Below are positions 53,995 through 64,000 of a stretch of DNA of 64,000 bases, one piece after another. The DNA is taken from contig OX235279.1 of NCBI GenBank assembly GCA_944472155.2, positions 64,345,543 to 64,409,542 on the forward strand, written 5' to 3'. The notes under the pieces were generated by a model. The model saw nothing but the letters and a program-made list of their open reading frames with translations, was not told the origin of the DNA and did no database searches. Position 1 is the first letter of the stretch. Every line of letters begins with the position of its first letter. Both the position numbers and the translations under genes were made by a program. Source of the stretch: Trichobilharzia szidati (lineage: Eukaryota; Platyhelminthes; Trematoda; Strigeidida; Schistosomatidae).

Positions 53995-55590
53995 ACTTGA
54001 AAATCCCCATTCAGTCATTTAAAAGAAAAGAAGGCGTTCAGCGAAGAGACTCTTTTCGGCGCATTTATTCACTGAGCTGTACAATCGCATCTTTATACAA
54101 TTTTGTTTGTGTGTGTGTACATTAGATTTATAAAGTTTAGATAATTATGTAATATAAGTATTTTTTGGCTTGGAGACAAACGTTAAGATGGAAAATAAAA
54201 TAGAATTGATTAAGTGAATTGGATGACGTAATACAGTTGAGTAGAATTCAGATTAGGTCAGGTTGGCAACAGTGTTAATGAGTGGTGTTTAAAATCAAAT
54301 AAGGGTGGGGTTAGAGAATAATACAGTTGGAAATAAGTAAGTTAATCGGATGACGTAACACAGTTGACTAGAAATTGGACGCGGGTCAAGTTAGTAACAT
54401 TGTTAATGAGGGTAGAGATTACAAAAGGGTGGGGTAGAAAATAATATAAATGAAGATGTGAAATAATAAAATGCAAGAGACAAAATAATACAATTAGTAA
54501 TACTGAAATTAAGAAAGATTACGTCCATTGTAGATTTAATGAACGAACGAATTTCTTTTGTATGCAGAGTTCAGGATTTAGCAGATGAATTGCCATTGCT
54601 TCTGCGATGTGGAGAAGTTTGGTCAGTACACTTTTAGCAAGATTGCCTTGAACTCTGTAGATAACATTGAAGTTTATTTCTGGTTTGACTTGGTGTTCAT
54701 AGTCGATCAAATGTTCAAGGATCGAGCTGCGGGGGCATCGGTTTTCTCCTTTATAAAACCATGAAGGTAAATGTTCGTTGACGCGTTTGGATAGCGAACG
54801 CTGAGTACGACTCCACACGAGCAGTTGAATTGGTAGATGCACATAGATGAGGCCAACAGCGATAGCTTATCCTTCACGTTCATACGAATCATTGGTCTCG
54901 TGGATAACGTCAGTCGTAATTCAGCTGCAAAGGTTTTCTTCAATGAGCGGGAGAGTCGATTTCTCAGTATTTCTGCAGATTGGTCTCCATTGAACTGTAG
55001 GTCCATATAGAGAAGTCTTTTTGGAGCACTGGGTGTGGGCGGCTTCTCTGGTCTGGGTTTCATTGATTTTGTGATAAATCTCCCGTTCCACGTTGGCTTT
55101 CTGTAGATGGATCTTTTTAATGTTCCGTCTTGTTGGCGTCTCGTTGGTTGAATGTCAAGAAAAGATATCTTTGAGTTAGACTCTTTCTCTAGTGTGAACT
55201 GAATAGCAGGGTGGCAGTTGTTGAAGAACTTCAGGATATCTTCTAAATTCTCTTCGTTGTTGCAGATGATGAAGGTGTCGTCGACGTATCTCTTGTAGAG
55301 TTCAAAGTTGTCAATCATATTCTTTAGGCAAGTGTTTTCGAGTTTCGATATAAAGAAATCCGCAAGCAGAGGGCCTAGTGGTGAGCCCATAGCTATACCA
55401 TCCTTTTGACGATATATTTCATTGTTAAAGGAGAACTGGACGTTTAGGGGGCATCTCAGCAGAAGTTCTTTTAGATAGTCGGTGGGTATGCCGATGTTTA
55501 CTCCTTTTGAGGGGATGAGCTCGCATATGTGACAAATTGTTTCAGTTAGTGTATTGAAAATGCCATGTATATTACAGTAAAGTCATAGAT
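53995..55590 (-). pseudogene. PLE family-3 copy, RT plus GIY-YIG, internally deleted
   Basis: Best copy of this family. From the right: YDFTVIYMAF (decayed YDVTSLFTN), FSFNNEIYRQKDGIAMGSPL, LGPLLADFF, LYKRYVDDTFIICNN, FLDIQPTRRQQDGTLKRSIY. The frame then jumps from TWNGRFITK to KPPTPSAPKRLLYMDLQFNG, about 60 residues shorter than copy C, so there is an internal deletion. GIY-YIG begins CIYQFNCSCG. A frameshift near 54815 moves the rest (RTQRSLSKRVNEHLPSWFYK to ELCIQKKFVRSLNLQWT, stop near 54519) to another frame. The terminal region 53995-54500 has two TGACGTAA-containing blocks in tandem. Not functional. Confidence 0.88.
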
Positions 55591-55831
55591 TAAGATCTGA
55601 TTGAAAAGTAACTATGTCTTCGCCTAACCTTTTTGTCTTCGAAATGTCTAAATGTGGATATTTTCCATACTGAAGTCAATTAACCAGTCGTCTGTAAGTT
55701 CTATTTTCAAAGACTAAACAAAATGTAACTTCATTTTTCTACTGTAGAACAAAATAGAACTATGCTACAGCAGTATTTTACGTTACATTACTTTGAATTT
55801 TCACTGAAATATGGATGAATTAATCTCATCC

Positions 55832-55835
55832 ATAT

Positions 55836-55869
<34 letters not shown>
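55832..55869. repeat. (TA)n microsatellite
   Basis: TA units with one AAATA interruption, directly beside a SINE. Confidence 0.93.
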
Positions 55870-55874
55870 GCGCG

Positions 55875-56060
55875 TTCTGAGTGGGACATGGGGCTTCAAG
55901 CTTTGAAGTTTCGGTAGCGCTTGTGTTGATTCTACGGGGTGAAGTTCCTAGCCACATTCCCAATATTCCGGGTTTACCAACTGCAAGGTGAGGTTTAGGA
56001 CTGTGTCGGCCGCAAGTCAAACCACGATTACGTGCTTGGTTGGTGAGAATTCTGTCGTGG
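55875..56060 (-). mobile_element. tRNA-like SINE (family B), degenerate
   Basis: Shares GGGACATGGGGCTTCAAG and the GGTGAAGTTCCTAGCC region (plus reading) with 19030-19262. The B-box-like part (ACTTGCGGCCGACACAG on the minus strand) is badly eroded. Confidence 0.55.
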
Positions 56061-57110
56061 AACTTAATTTAATAACCCTGCGAAATTCAGATGAATTCTG
56101 ATCAATGACAGCCGCATAAAGCAGTAAAGTTGTGGATGATCTACTTTCAAATATCCAAATAACGTCAACGTCACCTGATATAAAGAAGAATACTACTTTT
56201 AGACATAAGTAGAAGGGTAAGAGAAGTTACTGGAGTTTTATGAATGTAACTTGACTAATCATTTGATATCAACAACTACAGCTCTCATATTTTTCCCTTG
56301 ATATCTCCAATCTCTATTCAGCCCAAAATGTTCACATGCATCTATTACCTTCACTTTGCAAGTTGTTATCAGAATTTACAAAAATTGCTAGCTGTTAACG
56401 TCAACCTCTGCGAGTGTGTATGGACAAATAGGTGATGACGGTTTTAAAACATATATATATGTCCTGGATTTTTCTCCTATCGATTGAATATTTTTAATTG
56501 GTCAAATGTCTATAAAACAAAATTCGCAATAAATTACCAGTGGTGTATAACATTTGCAAAGAGTATTGCAAATTAACAACTTTCATTAGATATAAACCTA
56601 GGCAATTACCAACAGGGTATTCTTATTAAGAAAGTTGTGAAAGGAAAGAATTTTTACTGGAAATTTCAGTTGATCAGCAATAATCTGACCATTCTCTGAT
56701 TTCCGATGCAAAGGAATTATTAATTAAGATGAGGCCTCAGTGCGTAAGCAGCTTAAACTATGGTATGCGTTCAGTAACGGAGTAGTGCTACTGAGTTTAA
56801 CGGGCCAGTAAGATGTTTCACACGAACCAGAAAGTCAGTTATGCTGGCATTCTATTCAAGAGAAAGGAAAGGCTCAGTGGAAAACTTAATGTACCTCAAT
56901 GCTTCCCTACCGCCGACAGTAAGGATCATTACACACACCAGACACCACGAAACATTTGATAATGGAGGGAATGCTAAGAAAGTTTATTATATTAAGCAAA
57001 ACATTCCATTAAGAAGAAACAGACAGCTAGGAGATGACCAACTGTTTTTCATTTAAATGGACGATAACCAGTGGCTATCGTAAGTGTAGAATTTGGCCAC
57101 TGTGGTAGGA
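56061..57110. other. Unassigned stretch
   Basis: No recognised feature. The ORF at 56841-57056 (+) has no motif. Confidence 0.4.
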
Positions 57111-57114
57111 TGTA

Positions 57115-57965
57115 ATTCCATCCAAAGCCTCAGGATGGTCGGGGGTGGGTGCATTGCGCTGCGGGTTGGCCACCACTCCGCACAGCACTTAAAATGCCCC
57201 CATATGACCGGGCGTCCTACATAGCCTCTCCTGAGGAAGTCCTACTCACTGCCTTCACGTGGCGGAGGTGTTTCTCACCAAAGTGAGAGGGCGAAAGCGG
57301 ATGCCCGGCGCTCTTCACCGGGTTGACTGTCCATTGGATGACAGTCTAGGGGAGATGGCTAAACCCTGATTCCAAACGTCCAACGACTGGCGTATGAAGC
57401 TCACTGGAGCTGACCGGCAGACGTATGGACAAAGGGCTTGTTGGGTGTCCTGGATGTCTGGCCCCATTCAAAAAGGCGTATGAACCGAACTCCGGTCACC
57501 GTCTGCCAATGGATAGTGGACTCCCTAATCCACTCCTACTGCCTTGTAGGTCACACTTGGTTGTGTAAAGGCTAGAGCTGCACTCTCAAACAAAAGGCCG
57601 AGCGATTCTGGGGACATCACTCTTACCAAATTCCCATGAAACTTCATGAACTCTCTTACAACGTCACCTTCGGTGGTTTGGCCATGGTCTGCGCCGACCA
57701 GATGACGATCTGGTCAAATCAGTTCTAAATCCCTCGCCATTACCATCTTGGCGATGTCGCAGGGGTGGACAGCTGAAAACATGGCTTGGTACAGTCAAGG
57801 CTGATATGGAGTGCCTGGGACTACAAACCGTCTACGGACTCCGTCTGTGGAACAAGAATTGGATAACCCTGTGGCAAAACCTTGCATCAGATCGCGGCAC
57901 CTGATCAGCGATGATTCGAGATGTTCATGAAGCCGGCTCATCCTCCCGTAGGAGATAGCCGAAGT
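57115..57965 (+). pseudogene. 3' end of a non-LTR retrotransposon, GC-richer block
   Basis: 57659-57904 is open and encodes the usual far C-terminus of non-LTR polyproteins: QRHLRWFGHGLRRPDDDLVK, then CRRGGQLKTWLGTVKAD and LWNKNWITLWQNLASDRGT, stop. It ends with short GTAAAGTAAAG repeats, typical of RTE-like tails. The 500 bp before it are clearly richer in GC than their surroundings but show no continuous frame, so they may be another part of the element or a different repeat. Confidence 0.72.
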
Positions 57966-57984
57966 AAAGTAAAGTAAGTTTATT

Positions 57985-58062
57985 TTAAATATCACACAGT
58001 GATGCAGTATCAACAGCTGGATAACGTTTCAAGCATAAATTTTTGCTCATAATCATATCAGT
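57985..58062 (-). repeat. Hairpin-CGAAACGTC repeat, copy 4
   Basis: On the minus strand CTGATATGATTATGAGCA, loop, TGCTTGAAACGTTAT. The stem's last pair becomes G-U. It lies directly after the non-LTR tail. Confidence 0.62.
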
Positions 58063-58756
58063 TTAGTGACATGTTTTCACATTTTGTCTTATATGTACAC
58101 ATATATATTCTCTCCCTGTCTGTTTGTCCAACTTCCCTTTGTTGCCGCCTTCCATATCTCCGGTATAGGCATTAAGTCACTCCGATAGCACATGTGCAGT
58201 GTTGAATCGACAATCAAAACTGCAGTGATCAAATTCTCTCTCCACCTCACTATATTACTTTTTTATAGTCTCGCCCTACTTTGTGATTAAATGCAAGTGA
58301 ATGCAGTGCAATGGCCTGAGCTTTTTTCTAGGTTATTTAGCTTAGCACTGTAAATCATTCTAAGTTTAGCTAAATAACCAGTGGTTCCCATCAATCTTAT
58401 TTGACTTCATTATCGCTGTATCAGTGCAGGTAACTCTCACCTTAACATCTTTGGGTATAGCCTAGTGTCACGAAAAAAGCTGGTTGATTTAGACTACGCA
58501 AGCCATAAATACTGACAAATTTAGAGTTCTCTGGTTGTCTTGCACAAAAAATCAATTATTTTTGACATGTATTTGATTTATGTCAAATATCTGACGATTC
58601 TAGATCACCAGTCTCTGTACTAAAATAAATTTGAAGTACAGGAGGTGGAGTGATCCAATGAGTTGACCGCTCCAATTATTTATGAAGTTTAGTCAACCCT
58701 AATGAAATGGAATCTGATGAACTCGTAACACGCACGTGTAAATTTTGTTCAGGATT

Positions 58757-58795
<39 letters not shown>

Positions 58796-61090
58796 AGAGA
58801 GAATGAGTTTAAGTGAATGTTGACCTAAAATAAAATCCATGCATTAGCATACTTGGTCTTAATCTTATTTTTAGCATTAAAAGGGTAGAATAACGTCGTG
58901 CAAATTTGGTTTTTTTTTAATGCATGTGGTTAGAACATTCTAAATGGATAAGAGTTATGTGGAGGCGGACACTTTTCCACTTATTGATCGAACAGTAGGA
59001 AATGACCTAACAGGTCAGCCAGGAATGACACATTAGATTTGAACTGTTGAAAATCTGGTGTCCAATGCTTCTTTTTTCTAATCTTAGGAAGCGACTTTCT
59101 TTACTATCAAAAGAATTTTTGTAGTCATTACTGCATTTTCAAAACTGAAGTTAATCTCTTATTTAGGAAGTTATAGTAGTAAGACAGAATACCCCCCTTC
59201 AATTCTTGTATACACAAAATCTGATGAAGAATGACATACTATATGCAACCATTTCATGACGCTAGACACTGTGCACTGGATCTAGAATGATAACTGTTTT
59301 TATAGAAGCCTTTCTGGAACCACTATGATTCTAGTAGTCACACGACGGACTACAGAAGTGACACACAACTGGAGTATTTTTTGGTTAGAATGAAAACTAT
59401 GTGCACTGAAATCCACTCAGGAAGGCACCTACTTCGATGCCCGCATACCAGTTGTGTGTATTTAACAACGCTGAAATTTGTATTAAGTTCAACTTTAATT
59501 GTGGAAAACTATAGTATTTTCCATTGAATTAACCAGTTTGAAGACAAGCAGTATCTACTATAGAATCTTTCAAACTTCATAGCATCGCCTACACGCGATT
59601 TTCTCGGGATAGAAAAATAACAACTTAACAATATCCTGTCATTTACCATTGGTTTAATGTCCGATTAAATTAGTATTTTCTCCACACTGAATACACACAA
59701 AAATGAGTTTATGGACAACCACTACTACCGAACATATGACACCATAGTAATTAATGTTCCAATTTAATACAATATTGTGTATTATCCCTAATCCCATTCC
59801 GTGATACTCCACATGGTGCTAAAAACACTTACAGAACATATTGACGTTTAACACACTTCACCCCACAAAGGCTGACAGAAAAATAAACTGATCACGTGGG
59901 GAAAATTTCAGTAAACAAACGATCCACTTAGCTCTAATATCTCACTGACCCCCAATTTTGAATACTTTAATTGGTCATATGACATATATAACATGAGTTA
60001 GTTAGATTTTGGCTTTTGTTTTATGAACACTAAAGCTGACTACATTTAAACTAAATTTATTCACCTTGTTTATGGACATAAATATTATTACTTAATATAT
60101 TTCATAGAGAAGTTTGAATATACTTTGACATCAAAACAAACTGATCACAGAATCGCATCCACGGATTTCCACCGAAGAGGAGAAAAAGATCGTAACTACA
60201 GAAACGTTGCAGCTGTAATAACCGATGAAGAATGTGTTGTTAGTATGTCATCGGTTAATAATGACAATAAACCTACAACATTACATATCATAGTACTCCT
60301 AGTGATCTAAACACTTTGTGATATTTAAGAAACTTGTGCAGTTCTTAGGTCAATCGACATCACGGTGAACTTTGAACTGATATTGAATGCAATCGGCTTT
60401 GAATCTAGGTTTCATTCCTGTTGCCTCTTGTCAACACGCCGGCGTACCAGCAACCCAGAAAGAACTGATAGTCCCTTCAGAAAGTCGAGATAGCAACATG
60501 CAGTGCTACAAACAAAAGCGTTACGTTTAAGCTATTCGGCCTGTGGGTTTGCATGAATATACTGGCGCTAAATTAGGTGTCACAAATGTCATGTAGCGCA
60601 ACTAAAACAACCTAGGTGGATGAAAAGTAAATTAGAAAATAAAACAGCTGAGTAAGAAACATCAAAGATGGCCTATAATCTAACTGGTAATTTAGAATTG
60701 GTGAACGACATTTATTGCTTAAATGGCTATATTGATGTAGTTGCTGTCATTGAGTTGCATATATTAATTGGGAAGCTTTCACTGTCTTTTTCGATATCCT
60801 AAGCATAGGCTTAAACATGAATGTAGATTTAAGAATTCACCATTCGTACATATATTAACGACATTTATGTAAAGGTAAACGTAGTTAGTACGACCAATGA
60901 TCACGTTAGTCAATCATACAGTGAATGGACAAACTTAACATATATGTAGTTGTGGTGCTTTATGACGCATCGAAAAACTATGCTGGAATAAGTCACAAAA
61001 ACAACTTGGTCAAAATATCACCAGCGAAAATGACGATTTTTGTTGCTGTTGAAAGAATGTGTATTTAGTGCAAACGCATTAAAAAAAGAA
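58063..61090. other. Unassigned stretch beyond the 3' end of the minus-strand gene
   Basis: (TA)n at 58760-58792. 60345-60560 (+) is the second copy of the dispersed repeat at 30400-30700. An open frame at 60125-60310 (+) is unrecognised. The gene's 3' UTR probably occupies the last few hundred bases. Confidence 0.42.
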
Positions 61091-64000
61091 CTATTCACAT
61101 GATCTTAATTCAAAATTGATAAGTCTTCGAAGAAGTTCACGATTGGAAGCTGTAACTCGATTAATTTCTTTTCTCAAAATCTGGAGCTCGTCACTGGCTA
61201 ATCCATCACGTTTAGCATGCTTGGCATTGCTGGTGAAGAAGTCATCCATGAAAAGATTTGCTTCGTCTAGTGATACATCTGACCTCTGCCAATGAACACA
61301 TAAAAAAAAACCAAACATCAAATATATACACTTGAAACAAATATTAAGACTAAAGAGATGAAAAGTCATAGTGAAACTACTTCTGCTTAGACATTTGGTG
61401 TATTTAGTGATTTCTCGAACGATTCAAGTCAACAGTTAATGAATTCATAGGTCAGTATCAACTTCTTGATCATGAGCAAGTAGGGAGAACCGTGTAACAA
61501 ACTCGAAGCAATCACCATTTATACGAGGGTGCATTTGAAATTCAAATCACTACCAGCTTCGGCACAGTGAGACATGGCATATACCAGTGGGTGGTCACAC
61601 GTGAAGAATTCTTTCAAACGTCTATTTGAAAAGCAGTAGAAAAAATTGAAAGAGTATCAAATGAAATTAATAGACTGCTGTCTACACAACGCGGCTGCAT
61701 GCACACCAAGAATGATAAAACATAGTTTTTACACTCCCACCACCCTAATAATTAAGCCAAACCATTTAGATATGAACAGCGAGAAGTATCACACTTGTCT
61801 GAATTTCTATGACATCACGGAAATCCGCACTTACGATTTGCATCATCGTGAAGTCAATAAGATACCGAAAAGACTACGGTGAAATTGTCTGTCAGTCTTA
61901 GCTGGTAAATACTCATGATGAATCTACGAGGATAAGTTGACAGAAAGAAAAACTAACAAAGTAATTACGTCCGTAGGCAGTGTAAAATGTGAGAAAATTA
62001 GGAATAAGTAGGATAAAGGACGGATGATAACACTGAATGAATGAATGACCACCTTAGGACAGATATTCATACACACTACTGAAATCTAGTCTGAACCACA
62101 ATGCATAAATTTTCTCTCGTGTTGTTACCGTGGATAAAACAAATAGGATGCTGACATTTACGTGTAAAAACAGAACAACTGATAAGAGACTGAATTAATC
62201 AACGTGATTTTTATTCGAGCACCCAGATTGTTAAATCATGTAACTTTTATTCTTAAAAATAAAGCGTTTTGCGGTAGGCAGTGATAAATCTGTAGCAATA
62301 CATGTCTTAACTATCTGTGCAGATAGAAAATTTTCAACTCAGTCAACCGATATATCCACTTTTAACTACTAAATGTATCCCATTATATACTTGGATATCT
62401 CTACAGAGTTAAGCGAAGAGTAATTGAGAAAGAAGGTTAAATAACGAGAAGCACCTTTCAAATATTCTTCATAGAGAAAGATGGCCATCTGACGTTTTGT
62501 TAACAACGGTTGTCAAAATCACGAAACCCAATCTTTAATGGTTATGTAACATGGTGACTTAGCAGGATAGAGATCATCACAGTGCGAGACAGAATATTCA
62601 ACTGACGCGTAAATATCTCTGCAGCACTAAAAGCTTCATGTCGACAACACACCACAACAGATGCGCCTTTTCTAGTAAGTGAAGTTGTCGATGTCGACCA
62701 CATCGAGAAGAGTGCACTGAAGATATTCTCCAAGCACCTATGGCAATACCACAGTGGATTGATTGATATAAATCAACGGAAATGATTAAGGCCTTGATTG
62801 GGCTAATACTATCACTATGGGCTTCTGGATATACATCTTAAGTATGTGATTTACGCTACTGATAGATGATCGCACCACATGATGAATCCTTAGTTGACTT
62901 AAAATACACAAACGACAAGGTTTCATGGAACAACCACATTAATGTCAACTGACTTTCACCACTTGCGATATCTGTCTGCTTACTAAGAGCTGAATATTTT
63001 GCGTTACGATGTGTTGCTCCTATCGTATTCTATTACTGCACAACATCATCAAGTGTGGTGTTTATAACTTCTACCAATGCTTTCTTCACGGCTTACTTGT
63101 AGTATCAGGAGCTTAGGAACAATTTAAGTGTAAAAATTTAATTTAATTTCCGGGAATTTACTTAGTTGTTGAAGTTGTTAAATCGTACCATCTGTCCCTT
63201 TATAAATTATTTAAAATAATCCCAGAGCTTTAGGACAAAGTCAAAATAAGATTCTTCTGAAAGTTTCGCTGTAAAAGCCATAGCTTCTCTACAGCAGAAT
63301 TATTCAGATTTTAAATAATTTATAATAATTCACTTTGGCTCGGCGCTAAAATTATTCCAGGAAATTCGTCACATCTACGGTATGGCTAGCTTTGTTGAGA
63401 TAGCCAGTTAGGTTTACTCTCAGTCTAAGTGAATGTGTGTACACTGGGACACAACTGAGGGTTTCTTGATAGTGATTCATCAGACTCCAAAGTTATATAC
63501 TCAAACCCTGCCATAAACAATAATTTAGCTAAAGCATTCTCCAATTAAGATCGGGTCCCAGTGGCTGAATGGTCTACGACCTCGCCTTGTAACCAGAAGG
63601 TCCTGGGCTCGAACCCTGGTGGGTGCGTACTGATGAAGAGTCCCAAACTAGGACGAAACATCTGTCCAGTACTCCCAGGTTTTCCAGTGGTTCTCTACCT
63701 GATGTCAGCTCATGATGAAATCCTCCATGTAATTAAGAAATCGACTATCCAAAATTGTACCAGCATCACTAAAATAAGTATGGTTTAGAGATAATCAAGG
63801 AAGTATATCACAGTCTCACCTCTAATAACCCAGGTAATCTGGCGTGTACTGCATCGTCTAATCTCCAGCCGAAATGACGCTTGAATGGTTCGATTGAACA
63901 TGCTCGGACGTTAGTATTAGAACCTGTACTTTGCTCAGAACTGTGATTAGATTTGGATGAAACTTCAGAATCAAGCGATTCTATCCCAACAATATCAGAT
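61091..64000 (-). CDS. Unrecognised gene, two 3'-terminal exons (partial)
   Basis: Exon 63820-64000 (continuing beyond the window) and terminal exon 61091-61285 are separated by a 2.5-kb intron. The donor is TTAGAG|GTGAGA and the acceptor CATTGGCAG|AGGTCA; both are phase 0. The joined product runs SDIVGIESLDSEVSSKSN, then EPFKRHFGWRLDDAVHARLP, GLLE|RSDVSLDEANLFMDDFF, and ends with ASDELQILRKEINRVTASNR, ELLRRLINFELRSCE. The end is a short leucine-rich amphipathic helix, perhaps a coiled coil; the first exon is Ser-rich and acidic. I do not recognise the family and propose no function. Splice signals, phase and clean frames make it a real gene. The intron holds a hammerhead SINE. Confidence 0.72.
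63550..63735 (+). mobile_element. Hammerhead SINE (family A), copy 4, intronic
   Basis: The A-box-like AGTGGCTGAATGGTCTACG and B-box-like GGGCTCGAACCC are well kept. The hammerhead (63629-63674) has intact stem I GTACTG-like/CAGTAC, stem II GTCC/GGAC and GAAAC, but ATGAAGA replaces CTGAAGA (first core C lost). It lies antisense in the intron of the minus-strand gene. Confidence 0.8.

Noticed and set aside
57115..57660. Host gene in the GC-richer block
   Set aside because: No continuous frame or splice pattern; the adjoining 3' part is clearly a non-LTR C-terminus.
61646..61882. Extra exon of the right-edge gene or a plus-strand gene
   Set aside because: It lies in the intron on the opposite strand, has no motif, and the two minus-strand exons already join in phase without it.

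Overview
The window looks like nuclear DNA of a trematode, most likely a blood fluke (Schistosoma). It is AT-rich, sparse in genes and packed with retroelement debris. The diagnostic items are Penelope-like elements (PLEs; reverse transcriptase plus GIY-YIG endonuclease) with hammerhead ribozymes in their terminal repeats, a tRNA-like SINE carrying its own hammerhead (Smalpha-like), RTE-type non-LTR fragments, a Merlin DNA-transposon relic and a 34-nt intron. I do not assign a species.

Two host genes are visible. A Jun-type bZIP transcription factor (11168-12533, + strand) is complete in two exons, and two perfect TGAGTCA AP-1 sites lie just upstream of its ATG. At the right edge, the last two visible exons of a minus-strand gene (63820-64000 and 61091-61285) join in phase; its product ends in a short predicted coiled coil that I do not recognise. 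A doubtful coding cluster lies at 27185-27927.

Mobile DNA by region. 0-10 kb: PLE linker scrap, Merlin relic, RTE reverse-transcriptase relic, one tRNA-like SINE. 14-22 kb: PLE GIY-YIG pieces, an RTE endonuclease piece, a 252-bp palindromic insertion, SINEs. 23-34 kb: a solo PLE terminal repeat with a second-family hammerhead, hammerhead SINEs, PLE tails, an 80-bp minimal PLE insertion and a SINE fold-back. 35-40 kb: a PLE relic and an RTE copy broken in its endonuclease domain by a PLE insertion, itself broken by another IR-bearing insertion. 43.5-52.3 kb: one 8.8-kb PLE array (an inverted partial copy, a short direct fragment, then two tandem full copies with a 2805-bp period, the last one intact at 790 codons). 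52.9-58 kb: two further PLE families and a non-LTR 3' end.

The most interesting pattern is shared architecture. Several insertions, from 80 bp to 8.8 kb, have an inverted arm on the left and a direct arm on the right, and are bounded by 12-14 bp target-site duplications (TSDs). They include full PLEs, minimal PLEs and the hammerhead SINE fold-back. In the PLE, hammerhead cleavage would remove an upstream in-frame AUG and leave the main start codon as the first AUG. The 80-bp insertion has its head-to-head junction 2 nt from that predicted cleavage site. Together this suggests that ribozyme-processed RNAs are the templates, and that the SINE may borrow the PLE machinery. That last step is inference.
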